Made by a program: the position numbers and the translations under genes | Notes under the pieces: model-generated | What the model saw: the letters and a program-made list of their open reading frames with translations, nothing else | What the model was told of the DNA's origin: nothing | Databases searched by the model: none | Origin: an uncultured Clostridia bacterium | Lineage (GTDB): Bacteria; Bacillota; Clostridia; TANB77; CAG-465 | Direction of reading: 5' to 3' | DNA: 47,177 nt | Assembly (NCBI GenBank): GCA_944386635.1 | Contig: CALXBV010000090.1 | Span: forward strand, 1 to 47,177 | Part shown: positions 1 to 8,677 of the stretch, in pieces | Layout: every line of letters starts with the position of its first letter | How positions within the stretch are numbered: position 1 is the stretch's first letter

Positions 1-97
1 CAAAGCTATGAATATCTTCAACACCAGTAATAACTGCCTTTTCTCTATTTTGAATCACAATATTTTGCTCTTTGAATGTTTTATTTTTATCTTCCAT
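1..97 (-). CDS. yabP: YabP-type sporulation protein, N-terminal 32 codons (runs off the left edge)
   Basis: Only the first 32 codons are in the window, reading MEDKNKTFKEQNIVIQNREK and then AVITGVEDIHSF. The stretch IxNRExxxITGVxxxxSF matches the start of YabP, the small protein of the YabP/YqfC family needed for spore coat or forespore envelope assembly in Bacillus and Clostridia. The start ATG follows a good AGGTGAT site. The gene sits downstream of a strong terminator (142-192), so it should have its own promoter; a CATATATAAT-like element lies just upstream but I cannot assign a sigma factor. In other Firmicutes yabP is paired with yabQ, which would lie outside the window. Confidence 0.72.
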   Translation of the reverse strand, partial: MEDKNKTFKEQNIVIQNREKAVITGVEDIHSF

Positions 98-141
98 GTT
101 CAATCACCTAATATTATATATGCAAAACATTCATATTTATG

Positions 142-192
142 AAAAAAAAGCAGTATGCAAAGTGAATTATTTAATATCACTTTACACCCTGC
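142..192 (-). terminator. intrinsic terminator after the uvrB/HAD operon
   Basis: Read on the minus strand, a 16-position stem (GCAGGGTGTAAAGTGA against TCACTTTGCATACTGC, one mismatch and two G-T pairs) is followed directly by eight T. It begins right after the stop codon of the HAD-like gene and separates that transcript from yabP. Confidence 0.8.
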
Positions 193-657
193 TTAGTATA
201 ACTTCACATTGTCTATTCCTTCAAACTCTTTTACCTTTATTATTTTTATTTTACTCTTTAAATCTTCGCTTAATTTCGAAGAGCACATATAATCTTCTCC
301 ACCAATACTTTTACAATCATCTTCTATTAAAATATCTGGTAATTCTTCTTTTATTAAAGTTGTATAATCTTGATATCTTTGTCTATACCCAACCATCGAA
401 CCTACAAATCCAAGCTCATCTAAATGCTGTGCCATTTTCATTGCTCTTCTTCCAGTCTGAGAAGTAAGATATATTATCTCATAACCTTGTTCTTGCCAGT
501 TTTTTAAAGTATCTATTGCATTTCCTATAGGAACATAGCCATTCATGTTTATTCTCGAGAAAAAATTATTATGCTTAGGCTTTAAAATTGTACCTTCCAC
601 AAAAATCATAATTTTTTTATTATTATTTTTTATTTTATCTATTATTATATATCCCAC
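193..657 (-). CDS. HAD-like protein lacking the catalytic aspartate
   Basis: A 154-residue protein with a HAD-superfamily outline: a first strand IMIFVEGTIL near residues 16-25, a motif II-like LTSQTG followed by a helix (residues 64-85), and a late acidic IEDDCKSIGGED loop. In active HAD phosphatases motif I reads DxDGT; here the nucleophile position is Phe and the second Asp is Glu, so ordinary phosphatase activity is doubtful. The GTG start is preceded by AGGTGATC, which overlaps the uvrB stop codon, so translation is probably coupled to uvrB; an internal ATG at 609 has no ribosome-binding site. Function unknown. Confidence 0.6.
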   Translation of the reverse strand: MGYIIIDKIKNNNKKIMIFVEGTILKPKHNNFFSRINMNGYVPIGNAIDTLKNWQEQGYEIIYLTSQTGRRAMKMAQHLDELGFVGSMVGYRQRYQDYTTLIKEELPDILIEDDCKSIGGEDYMCSSKLSEDLKSKIKIIKVKEFEGIDNVKLY

Positions 658-665
658 ATGATCAC

Positions 666-2621
666 CTACTTCATATTTTTTAATTCCTGAATAAAATCCC
701 TTATTGTTGCTGCCTTCTCAAATTCATATTTTCTAGCATAATTCATCATTTCTTCTGTTAATCTTTCTATAGACTGTTCAATTGTTTCTCCTTGTTTTAC
801 CTTAATTTCTTTTTCTTCATCTTCCTCTTTAAATGTTGCCTTTACACTCTCTCTGATGTCTTTTATTATAGTATGAGGTACAATATTATGTTCTTTATTA
901 TATTGCATCTGTATTTTTCTTCTTCTATTAGTTTCATGTATTGCTTTTTCCATTGATTCTGTTAACTCATCAGCATACCTTATAACTTTTCCATTTGCAT
1001 TTCTTGCAGCCCTACCAATCGTTTGAATAAGAGATCTTTCACTACGTAAGAATCCTTCTTTGTCTGCATCTAGTATTGCTACAAGTGATACTTCAGGAAT
1101 ATCTAATCCTTCTCTTAGCAAGTTTATACCAACTAAAACATCAAATTTTCCAAGTCTTAGGTCTCTTATAATTTCAAGTCTATCTAAAGCTTCAATATCC
1201 GAATGCATATATCTTACCTTTAAATCCTTGTCTGATAAATATGCGGTTAATTCTTCTGCCATTTTTTTGGTTAAAGTAGTAACAAGTACTCTTTCATTAT
1301 TTGCAATAACCTCTTTAATGTTTTTAGTTAAATCTTCAATCTGACCATCAATTGGTTTTACTATAATTTCAGGATCAAGCAATCCTGTTGGGCGTATTAT
1401 TTGCTCTGCTATTATATCAGAATGTTCTTTTTCGTATTCTGCTGGTGTTGCACTTACAAATATAACTTGGTGTATCTTCTTTTCCCACTCATCAAATCTA
1501 AGTGGTCTATTATCAAAAGCTGAAGGAAGCCTAAATCCATTTTCTACTAATGATTCTTTTCTTGCTCTATCTCCATTATACATTCCCCTAATTTGCGGAA
1601 TTGTAACATGAGATTCATCTACAACAACTAAAAAATCATCGCCCATATAATCAAATAAAGTGTATGGTGTAGATCCTCTTCCTCTACCAGACAATACTGC
1701 CGAATAATTTTCTATTCCTTGACAAAATCCAGTCTCTTTTAGCATTTCTATATCAAAATTAGTTCTTTGTTCTATTCTATAAGCCTCGACAATTTTATCT
1801 CTATCTTTAAAATACTTTATTCTATCTTGTAGTTCTTCCTTGATTTTTACTATAGCACTATCAATCTTATCTTTTTGTATTACATAATGAGATTTAGGAT
1901 ATATAAACTCATGCTTAGATGTCGCTTTAACCTTTCCAGTAAGTGCTTCTATTAAGCATACTCTATCTATTTCATCTCCGAAAAATTCTAGTCTTATAGC
2001 CTCTTCATTATTTCCTGCTGGAAAAATATCTAGTACATCTCCTTTTACTCTAAATTCTCCTCTTTTAAAATCCATCTCACTTCTAGTATACTGCATTTCC
2101 ACAAGTCTATTTAATACCTCATCTCTAGATATTTTCATTCCCGGTCTTACAGAAAGTACCATACTGTTATAGTCTTCTGGTGAACCTAAAGAATAAATTG
2201 ACGATACTGATGCAACTATAATTACATCTTTTCTTTCAAAAAGTGCTGCTGTAGCACTATGCCTTAATTTATCTATTTCATCATTTATCTGACTTTCTTT
2301 TTCTATATATGTATCAGTTGAAGCTATATATGCTTCAGGCTGATAATAATCATAATACGAGATAAAATATTCAACCGCATTTTCTGGAAAGAATTCTTTA
2401 AGCTCACTATAAAGTTGACCTGCAAGTGTTTTATTATGTGCCATTACAATTGTTGGCTTATTTACTTGTGCTATAACATTTGCTATAGTAAATGTTTTTC
2501 CAGAACCAGTTACTCCAAGTAAAGTTTCACCCTTGTATCCTTTTTTTATTCCATCTACTAATTTTTCTATTGCTTCAGGTTGATCTCCTGTTGGTTTATA
2601 TTTTGAATGTAACTTAAACAT
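666..2621 (-). CDS. uvrB: excinuclease ABC subunit B
   Basis: UvrB (651 residues, normal length), the damage-verifying helicase-like subunit of nucleotide excision repair, which receives DNA from UvrA and recruits UvrC. Visible are the N-terminal GDQPEAI motif, Walker [10 protein letters not shown] (about residues 37-45), the beta-hairpin tyrosine cluster [10 protein letters not shown] (about 92-101), the DEXX-type VVDESH box, the helicase motif VI region QTIGRAARN and a C-terminal UVR domain ([20 protein letters not shown]) that contacts UvrC. TAGGAGGAAAA precedes the ATG. uvrA and uvrC are not adjacent; the gene instead follows an MBL-fold gene and precedes the HAD-like gene. Confidence 0.97.
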   Translation of the reverse strand: MFKLHSKYKPTGDQPEAIEKLVDGIKKGYKGETLLGVTGSGKTFTIANVIAQVNKPTIVMAHNKTLAGQLYSELKEFFPENAVEYFISYYDYYQPEAYIASTDTYIEKESQINDEIDKLRHSATAALFERKDVIIVASVSSIYSLGSPEDYNSMVLSVRPGMKISRDEVLNRLVEMQYTRSEMDFKRGEFRVKGDVLDIFPAGNNEEAIRLEFFGDEIDRVCLIEALTGKVKATSKHEFIYPKSHYVIQKDKIDSAIVKIKEELQDRIKYFKDRDKIVEAYRIEQRTNFDIEMLKETGFCQGIENYSAVLSGRGRGSTPYTLFDYMGDDFLVVVDESHVTIPQIRGMYNGDRARKESLVENGFRLPSAFDNRPLRFDEWEKKIHQVIFVSATPAEYEKEHSDIIAEQIIRPTGLLDPEIIVKPIDGQIEDLTKNIKEVIANNERVLVTTLTKKMAEELTAYLSDKDLKVRYMHSDIEALDRLEIIRDLRLGKFDVLVGINLLREGLDIPEVSLVAILDADKEGFLRSERSLIQTIGRAARNANGKVIRYADELTESMEKAIHETNRRRKIQMQYNKEHNIVPHTIIKDIRESVKATFKEEDEEKEIKVKQGETIEQSIERLTEEMMNYARKYEFEKAATIRDFIQELKNMK

Positions 2622-2714
2622 TTTTCCTCCTATACTATTTTTTAATTTCGAATAATTTAAATCTTTCTAAAAATACTCTTCATAATTAAATTTTATGTAT
2701 ATTATAAATATCTT

Positions 2715-3524
2715 TTAATCAATACTAATTTCAAGTCCAACTCCTACTTCATTTATTTTTAACTTTTTTCCAATTTCAATTTTAGCACCTAAAGAAATAC
2801 AATGACAAGGATATATATATTGAGGATTAATTGTTTTAAAATACTGAATTGTTTTATTTAATCTTTCATTTACATCAAGCAAATGAAATCCTCCAATAAC
2901 TCCGCATATTCTATTTTCATTACATACACGTTTTGCATATTCTATAATATTACATATTCCACTATGAGAACATCCTGTTATTATAAATAACCCACTTTTA
3001 CTCTTATATACTATAGCCGTATCATCTTTAAGAATATCATCTATCATTTCTCCAGATTTATCACATTTTCCAATACTTTCTCTTTTTTCAAAATCATTAA
3101 TTTGTGGAATTTCTCCTAAAAATATAATGTTTTTACTTATTCTTAAACTATTATTTTCAAGCTTCAAATTGCAAACTTTTTCTAATTCTTCCTTGCTCAT
3201 AGGAGTTCCTATATATTCATTATCACACACCTTCTTGTTAAAACAATCTGGATGTGCAATAAGTTCTATATTTCTATTATTAATATTTTTAAATAAATAT
3301 TTCAATCCACCTGTATGATCATTATGTCCATGTGATATAATTATTTTATCTATTAAGTTCAAATTAATATTCATACTCTTTGCATTTTTAATAAAAGCAT
3401 CAGAATATCCTGTATCAAATAATATTCTTGTACCTTCATCTTCTATATAATAGCTTACAGCAGGTTCTCCTAAATAATACTCATCTATAAAAGTATTATT
3501 ATCTTCTAAAACTTTTAATTTCAT
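2715..3524 (-). CDS. MBL-fold metallohydrolase, COG1237 type
   Basis: A 269-residue metallo-beta-lactamase-fold protein. The zinc motif SHGHNDHTGG gives HxHxDH at residues 65-70, preceded by LFDTGYSD, with a later ITGCSHSGI loop and a C-terminal IGGFHLL histidine. The GCSHSG loop and length fit the COG1237 group often named dihydropterin-6-yl-methyl-aminobenzene phosphate synthase after an archaeal member; that reaction is unlikely to be the role here, and the substrate is unknown. GGAGTGAT precedes the start. It probably heads the transcript that continues into uvrB, with a 93-base gap. Confidence 0.8.
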   Translation of the reverse strand: MKLKVLEDNNTFIDEYYLGEPAVSYYIEDEGTRILFDTGYSDAFIKNAKSMNINLNLIDKIIISHGHNDHTGGLKYLFKNINNRNIELIAHPDCFNKKVCDNEYIGTPMSKEELEKVCNLKLENNSLRISKNIIFLGEIPQINDFEKRESIGKCDKSGEMIDDILKDDTAIVYKSKSGLFIITGCSHSGICNIIEYAKRVCNENRICGVIGGFHLLDVNERLNKTIQYFKTINPQYIYPCHCISLGAKIEIGKKLKINEVGVGLEISID

Positions 3525-3563
3525 CTATTACATCACTCCAAGTCTCTTTAATTTTAAATATTT

Positions 3564-3593
3564 ATTATATATATCAAATAAATTGTGTAGCAA
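3564..3593 (-). promoter_or_regulatory. candidate promoter for the MBL/uvrB/HAD transcript
   Basis: On the minus strand TTGCTA (3588-3593), an 18-base spacer and TATAAT (3564-3569) lie about 40 bases before the MBL gene start, in the 176-base gap left after the S41 protease terminator. The -35 box is only a partial match. Confidence 0.42.
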
Positions 3594-3666
3594 TATTTTT
3601 CTATAATTATATATATATATTATATAAATACGTACTATATTTTATCATTTTTTTACATAAAATACA

Positions 3667-3696
3667 ATAAAAATAGTACCATAATATATGGTACTA
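3667..3696 (-). terminator. intrinsic terminator after the S41 protease gene
   Basis: A perfect 10-bp stem (TAGTACCATA and its complement) with a 3-base loop, followed on the minus strand by TTTTTATT. It starts 4 bases after the protease stop codon. Confidence 0.75.
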
Positions 3697-3700
3697 AATA

Positions 3701-4426
3701 TTATTTTAAAGATTTTATATATTCCTTTGCTTTTTGTAATTGAAAATCATTATTATTAGAGTTCTCAACATAAATATCTGGAGTAATACCAACATTATTT
3801 ATTGATATACCAGAAGGACTAGTCCAAAATTGTGATGTAAATTTATACGAATAGTCTTTAGTATAATAGACAGATTGTCCTACACCCTTACCATAAGTCT
3901 GTGTCCCAATAAATTTAGCATCACATCCTTCCATTAAAGCTAACATTAAAATTTCTGAGCAAGAAGCAGTATTACTATTTCCTAAAATAACAATTGGGTA
4001 AGTTATAGTATTATCTCCCTTAGAATATATAACTTTTTCATTATTTCTTGTTTGCTTTTTAAAGATTATCTTATCTTTAGATAAAAATAAGCTAGCAATA
4101 TTAATCATATTTTTTTCCTCACCACCAGGATTATCTCTTAAATCCAAAATTAAAGATGTTATATTGTTTTTATTTAATTCTTCAAATTTTTCCTTAAAAT
4201 CATCATATGAATCAAATGTAAATCCGCTTAACCTTATATATCCAATTTTAAAATCGTCTTCTTCATAAATACTCGTTATAACATTTTCCATTTTAAAAGT
4301 TTGCACATCTAAATCAAAACTTAATACTTCTCCATCTCTTTCTACTTCAATAGTATAATTTGAATTAATACTATTTAAATAATCACTTAATTCATCTTCA
4401 GATTTACCGCGAAACATCAACACCAT
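3701..4426 (-). CDS. S41 peptidase, C-terminal protease part, downstream of a frameshift
   Basis: The catalytic half of a carboxy-terminal processing (CtpA/Prc, S41) protease. It carries the S41 core IGYIRLSGF, the LILDLRDNPGG strand-turn, the serine motif NTASCSEI and the lysine motif TQTYGKGVGQ, together the expected Ser-Lys dyad region, and the usual C-terminal GITPDIYV. The first six residues before GKSEDEL are out-of-frame sequence and the apparent ATG at 4426 has no ribosome-binding site, so this is not an independent gene. It joins the N-terminal half (4404-4931) in the +1 frame; rejoined, the protein would be about 409 residues, normal for the family. Either a recent pseudogene, a sequencing error, or recoding. 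Confidence 0.72.
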   Translation of the reverse strand: MVLMFRGKSEDELSDYLNSINSNYTIEVERDGEVLSFDLDVQTFKMENVITSIYEEDDFKIGYIRLSGFTFDSYDDFKEKFEELNKNNITSLILDLRDNPGGEEKNMINIASLFLSKDKIIFKKQTRNNEKVIYSKGDNTITYPIVILGNSNTASCSEILMLALMEGCDAKFIGTQTYGKGVGQSVYYTKDYSYKFTSQFWTSPSGISINNVGITPDIYVENSNNNDFQLQKAKEYIKSLK

Positions 4427-4931
4427 TTACAGAAATGATTTTATCACCATCTTTAATTGTGCCTTGATCGTTTAATTCTTCAATTACACTTGAAATATAT
4501 ACACCATCATTTTTTGAGTTTAATCCATATCCAAAGGTATCATCCTTATTATAAAAAAAGTCCATATCTTTTTCCTGTAAAATTTCAGCATAAGGATCAT
4601 CTAATTCGTTTAATACTGATTCAAAAGCTGATTCTAGTAATTCATTTTTATCTACTTCTTTATAATAATTATTTGCAACAGTATTTAAATTTCTTATAAA
4701 AATAAAAGAGTTATTATATTTGAGTAGAAAATACATAAGAATAATTATTACCATAATATTTGTGAGCAAAATAATATAGGCAAAGGTTATTTTTACTTTT
4801 CTTTTAACTTTTTTCAATTCTTCTGGCTTTGCATTTCTAAACTTAAAAAGCAATTTTTCTATTAATTTGAAAACAAAGATTAAAAATAAAATAGCTAAAA
4901 CTACTAATAAAACATCAAAAACTACAAACAT
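4404..4931 (-). CDS. S41 peptidase, N-terminal membrane and PDZ part, upstream of a frameshift
   Basis: The N-terminal half of the same protease. Two hydrophobic segments (about residues 2-24 and 48-70) are followed by the helical NELLESAFESVLNELDDPYAE lead-in typical of CtpA proteins and a PDZ-like domain ending DGDKIISVNGVDVSR, where a TAA stops it. In intact homologues the text continues VDVSGKS, which is exactly what the overlapping frame encodes. The ATG is preceded by AAAGGAG at good spacing and a consensus promoter (5009-5037). If translated alone it would be a membrane-bound piece with no protease site. Confidence 0.7.
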   Translation of the reverse strand: MFVVFDVLLVVLAILFLIFVFKLIEKLLFKFRNAKPEELKKVKRKVKITFAYIILLTNIMVIIILMYFLLKYNNSFIFIRNLNTVANNYYKEVDKNELLESAFESVLNELDDPYAEILQEKDMDFFYNKDDTFGYGLNSKNDGVYISSVIEELNDQGTIKDGDKIISVNGVDVSR

Positions 4932-5008
4932 ATAAATCTCTCCTTTTTAATAAAAAATTTTTAAAAGAAAATTTAATTAAATTATCTTTATCTTTTTTCA
5001 ATAATAAA

Positions 5009-5037
5009 ATTATATCATTTTAGAAATTTTATGTCAA
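5009..5037 (-). promoter_or_regulatory. sigma-A type promoter of the S41 protease gene
   Basis: Minus strand TTGACA (5032-5037), 17-base spacer, TATAAT (5009-5014): a full consensus match about 80 bases before the protease ATG. The rest of the 164-base gap to ogt is AT-rich with nothing else recognised. Confidence 0.8.
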
Positions 5038-5095
5038 TAATATGCTTATTATATACTATTTTTAAAATACTTTTATAATTATTTGAATTTTATAT

Positions 5096-5641
5096 TTACA
5101 ATACTTTTCTTTCTTTAGGTATAAAAAAATTATTAGTATTAACATTTTCAATCTTAAGTAATTTAATTTTTTTATCTATTCCACCTGCATATCCTGTAAG
5201 ACTTCCATTTTTACCAACAACTCTATGACAAGGAATAATTATAGATATAGGATTATGTCCAACTGCATTTCCAACAGCTTGCGCAGACATACTTTTTCTA
5301 TTCATTTTTTTAGCTATCCTTTTTGCAATATCACCATAAGTAATAGTTTCACCATAAGGTATTTGACAAAGTATTTTCCATACATTTTTTCTAAACTCAT
5401 TTCCAATCGGACAAAGCCTTATTTCATTAATATCAGGCTTTTTTCCTTTAAAATATCTATTTAACCATTCTTTTGCATTTTTAAATATTTCTAAATTATC
5501 TTCTTTTTTTATATTATCATTCTTTATTGTATCTAAAAAATATTTTTGTCCTTCAATCCATAATCCAATTATATTGTCTCCATCACTTGCTATAGTTAAT
5601 TTTCCAATTGGGGAATTATAATTTGTTAAATAAATACTCAT
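5096..5641 (-). CDS. ogt: methylated-DNA--protein-cysteine S-methyltransferase
   Basis: O6-alkylguanine-DNA alkyltransferase (181 residues), a suicide repair protein that takes the alkyl group from O6-alkylguanine onto its own cysteine. The active site IIPCHRVVG puts the acceptor at Cys138; the helix-turn-helix lead TYGDIAKRIAKKMN and the AVGNAVGHNPISI arginine/asparagine hinge region are in place, followed by GSLTGYAGG. The N-terminal domain is the short type seen in Ogt. The ribosome-binding site is weak (AAGAG), and the gene starts 14 bases after the upstream acetyltransferase gene ends, so the two are probably cotranscribed. Confidence 0.93.
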   Translation of the reverse strand: MSIYLTNYNSPIGKLTIASDGDNIIGLWIEGQKYFLDTIKNDNIKKEDNLEIFKNAKEWLNRYFKGKKPDINEIRLCPIGNEFRKNVWKILCQIPYGETITYGDIAKRIAKKMNRKSMSAQAVGNAVGHNPISIIIPCHRVVGKNGSLTGYAGGIDKKIKLLKIENVNTNNFFIPKERKVL

Positions 5642-5655
5642 ATTTACTCTTTTTC

Positions 5656-7344
5656 CTAACTCTTTTTCAAATTTTTAATTACCTTACATGGATTTCCGAC
5701 AGCTACAACATTATCTGGTATATCTTTAGTAACCACACTTCCTGCACCAATAACCGAATTCTCCCCAATACTTACACCCGGTAAAATAGTGCATCCACCG
5801 CCTATCCATACATTTTTGCCAATAATAATTGGTTTACCATATTCTTTTCCTGCTATTCTATCTTTATACTCTATAGGATGACATGCTGTATAAATTCCTG
5901 TATTTGGTCCTATAAGGGTATTATTTCCTATTTCTATTCTACATACATCAAGTAATGTACAGTTATAATTTAACATTACATTTTTACCAATATAAATATT
6001 AAATCCATAATCGCAATAAAAAGGCGGTTTGATACAAAAATTACCATTTATATTAAGAAGATTTTTTAAAATACTATTTTGTATATCTGTCTCATGATAA
6101 CAACTATTATTAAATTTAAATAGCTCTTCTGCAGCCTTGTCTCTTAAAGTTATCAATTCTGGATCTATAGGTTCATATATTTTCCCATTTTTCATATTTT
6201 CTAATTCACTCATTATATCCTCATAATTTTTATCTACTATATATTTTTCATATAAACTATAGTTTTCTGCTATATTTTTATCTACATCTATCCAATATAC
6301 TTGCTCCCTTTCTTTTAATTCATCGTGAAAATATTCTCTTTCAAGCTCACCACCAAGTGAGATTATAGTCTTAGCTGAAGCCAAATTTGATTTCTCACAA
6401 TCTAACATTACTTTATCAAGATTATATTTTTTACATTCACATAAGCCTAAATATAAATTTATTTTATTATATCCTTTTCCTCTTTGAGTTGGTCTTATAG
6501 AATAACCTATATTTCCATTACGTTTTCTTAATTTTTCATTTAATGCAAGTCTTATATTAATTGTACCTACTAGCATATTATCATTTTCTCGTATTAAAAA
6601 CATAGTTTTAGTTGGTACTTTTTGCTCTGTTACTTTTCTTTTTAAATCATTATCTATTTTTATTAGCCATTCTTCATAAGTAGAATCTTTTAAATATCTA
6701 TCCAATCCACCAACACCATTTATATTTGAATTATATTCATAAAATTCTTCTATATATTCTTCTGCTTGCTCTTTATACTCTATAGTGGGATCAATTAATC
6801 TAAATTTAAAATCTATACCTTCCTTTAAAATATAATAGACATAAACAAGTTTATTATTAAACATTACCTTCCTATCTAATTTACCTTCATTTTTTAATAT
6901 AACTTTTTGCGATGCAATGTTATCACTATAACATGATACCATAATACAATTTATTCCTAAATTATATAGGTACTCTTTTGCCATACTTAATATTTGAGTA
7001 GCGTATCCTTTCTTTCTTTGAGTTGGTCTTACACTATAACCTACATGTCCACCATATCTTCTAGTAATCTCATTACCAAGTTCCAATCTTAAGTCTACAA
7101 TTCCTATAATATAATCATCTGATTTTCTTACTACAAAAAATGTATGTGATAGGACGCATCCATCCTTTAATGTTTCTTTATTCCAATTGTCATTTACCCT
7201 ATTTAGCCAATCTTCATATTCCAATTCATCTAAAAGAGCTGAACCATCAATTACTTTTTCATTATATTTAAAATGTTCATCTCTATATTCTAAACCTTTC
7301 TTCTTAAGTTCCATAGTAGGTCTTACAAAAACAATTTCTTCCAT
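5656..7344 (-). CDS. three-domain acetyltransferase: GNAT-GNAT-hexapeptide (maltose O-acetyltransferase-like)
   Basis: A 562-residue fusion. Residues about 1-172 and 178-352 are two related GNAT domains, each with an acetyl-CoA loop of the form GYSVRPTQRKKGY or GYSIRPTQRGKGY, so they look like a tandem duplication. Residues about 377-562 are a Mac/NodL-type maltose O-acetyltransferase: the helical lead around RDKAAEELFKFN, then left-handed beta-helix hexapeptides (IGKNV, IGNNTLIGPN, IGKNVWIGGG, IGENSVIGAGSVV) with the TACHP catalytic histidine. The ATG at 7344 sits 5-6 bases after AGGTGA; the GTG nine bases upstream is part of that site. Substrates unknown. The two GNATs resemble those acting on small molecules or antibiotics, but I cannot be specific. 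Confidence 0.85.
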   Translation of the reverse strand: MEEIVFVRPTMELKKKGLEYRDEHFKYNEKVIDGSALLDELEYEDWLNRVNDNWNKETLKDGCVLSHTFFVVRKSDDYIIGIVDLRLELGNEITRRYGGHVGYSVRPTQRKKGYATQILSMAKEYLYNLGINCIMVSCYSDNIASQKVILKNEGKLDRKVMFNNKLVYVYYILKEGIDFKFRLIDPTIEYKEQAEEYIEEFYEYNSNINGVGGLDRYLKDSTYEEWLIKIDNDLKRKVTEQKVPTKTMFLIRENDNMLVGTINIRLALNEKLRKRNGNIGYSIRPTQRGKGYNKINLYLGLCECKKYNLDKVMLDCEKSNLASAKTIISLGGELEREYFHDELKEREQVYWIDVDKNIAENYSLYEKYIVDKNYEDIMSELENMKNGKIYEPIDPELITLRDKAAEELFKFNNSCYHETDIQNSILKNLLNINGNFCIKPPFYCDYGFNIYIGKNVMLNYNCTLLDVCRIEIGNNTLIGPNTGIYTACHPIEYKDRIAGKEYGKPIIIGKNVWIGGGCTILPGVSIGENSVIGAGSVVTKDIPDNVVAVGNPCKVIKNLKKS

Positions 7345-7380
7345 TAAAATCACCTAAAATTATTTTACCATAAATACACG

Positions 7381-7417
7381 TAAAAAAATAGTTAAAAAGC
7401 TCAGCTTTTTAACTATT
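7381..7417 (-). terminator. strong intrinsic terminator after the GT51 gene
   Basis: A perfect 14-bp stem (7387-7400 with 7404-7417) and 3-base loop, followed on the minus strand by a T tract. It abuts the stop codon of the glycosyltransferase gene. Confidence 0.88.
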
Positions 7418-8113
7418 CTACATTCCATTTATTATATCATCTGCTTCCTCTTGAGTTAAATAACCATATTCAATCATTTTATTTATAACTTGTTTTTGTC
7501 TTTGTTTTGCCAAATCTGGATTTTCAGTTGGTGCATATACAGATGGTGCGTTAGGAATTCCTGCAAGCATTATACACTCACTATCTGTAAGTTCGTTTGG
7601 TAATTTATTAAAATATCCTAAAGATGCCTCTTTTACTGTATAATACCCATTTCCAAAATAACTTGTATTTAAATATAATTCTAATATCTCATCTTTATCA
7701 CACTGTTTTTCAACTTCAAATGCCATAAACACTTCTGCAATTTTTCTTTCTATTTTTTTCTCTTGAGTAAAATACATGTTTTTACATAATTGTTGTGTAA
7801 GAGTACTTCCACCTTCCACAAAACTCATTGCTTTTATATCATTTATTATAGCTCGTCCAATAGATATAATGTCTATTGCACCATGCGAATAAAATCTATG
7901 ATCTTCTACTGCAATTACAGCATTTATATACATTTGTGGTAATTCGGATAACTTAGTATAATTTTCTTTAGACTTTATTTCTTCTATTTTTTCTTGTAAT
8001 GGAACTTCTTCTATTGCCTCTTTATACATATTATATCCACTTTTTACATATGGATATGCTATAAATCCCACAATAGCAATTACAAGAAATAATATTACAA
8101 AAAACTTTCTCAT
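7418..8113 (-). CDS. stand-alone peptidoglycan glycosyltransferase (GT51)
   Basis: A 231-residue membrane-anchored GT51 enzyme that would polymerise lipid II into glycan strands outside the membrane. One N-terminal transmembrane segment (about residues 3-22) precedes the catalytic motifs: AVIAVEDHRFYSHGAID with Glu70, GGSTLTQQLCKN, ERKIAEVFMAFEVE and the YLNTSYFGNGYY motif. There is no transpeptidase domain, so it is monofunctional, unlike class A penicillin-binding proteins. A good AGGAG site precedes the ATG. It is last in a run from EamA and the ABC-F gene, separated from the GNAT gene by 87 bases that include a TATAAT box, so it may also have its own promoter. Confidence 0.88.
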   Translation of the reverse strand: MRKFFVILFLVIAIVGFIAYPYVKSGYNMYKEAIEEVPLQEKIEEIKSKENYTKLSELPQMYINAVIAVEDHRFYSHGAIDIISIGRAIINDIKAMSFVEGGSTLTQQLCKNMYFTQEKKIERKIAEVFMAFEVEKQCDKDEILELYLNTSYFGNGYYTVKEASLGYFNKLPNELTDSECIMLAGIPNAPSVYAPTENPDLAKQRQKQVINKMIEYGYLTQEEADDIINGM

Positions 8114-8200
8114 ATTCTAACTCCTATCTTCATTATATATTATATAACGAATTAACTGTTTTTTCGATAACAAAACAATTACATTTTCGTAAGATAGAAA

Positions 8201-8629
8201 TTATCTATCATAATTCCACACCATTTTATATTCTATTTCATTAGTTTCATTATCTATTGTCTCTTCTTCTATTTTAAACTTTTCTCTAATATAAAATTTT
8301 AGTGCTCTTTTATTTTTTTTATATACGTTAAGACTTAGTATATTATTTTTCTGTTTGCAAAAATCTATTAATTTTTTTCCTATGCCCTTTGAACGATTAT
8401 TTCTACTGACAAACAATCCTTCAATAAATCCATCATTTATTCCAACAAATCCGTATATTATTTCATTTTCTTCATAAATATAAATTTTAGACTTTTTCAT
8501 TTCTTCCTCAACAAATTTATAATTATTTATATAATAATATTTATTTATAAAATTATGCACATCCAAATTAGATTCCAACCATATTTTCATAATACATTCT
8601 ATATCATTTAAATTAAACAATCTAATCAT
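8201..8629 (-). CDS. GNAT family N-acetyltransferase
   Basis: A 142-residue single-domain GNAT protein. Strand beta4 GLFVSRNNRSKGIGKKLID carries the acetyl-CoA-binding R/Q-x-x-G-x-G/A signature (RSKGIG, about residues 77-82), followed by LNVYKKNKRALKFYIREKF, the usual NxxAxxFYxxxGF helix. Resembles YjaB-like proteins, whose substrates are not settled. AAAGGA precedes the ATG. Followed by the GT51 gene. Confidence 0.82.
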   Translation of the reverse strand: MIRLFNLNDIECIMKIWLESNLDVHNFINKYYYINNYKFVEEEMKKSKIYIYEENEIIYGFVGINDGFIEGLFVSRNNRSKGIGKKLIDFCKQKNNILSLNVYKKNKRALKFYIREKFKIEEETIDNETNEIEYKMVWNYDR

Positions 8630-8677
8630 ACAATATTCCTTTCGTTATTAAAATGCATATGTAAATAATTACTTATT

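Noticed and set aside
98-141. Sigma-E promoter for yabP
   Set aside because: A CATATATA element exists, but the upstream half is unconvincing; noted only within the gene entry.
3701-4426. Independent protease gene starting at ATG 4426
   Set aside because: No ribosome-binding site, out-of-frame first residues, and the missing PDZ end lies in the overlapping frame.
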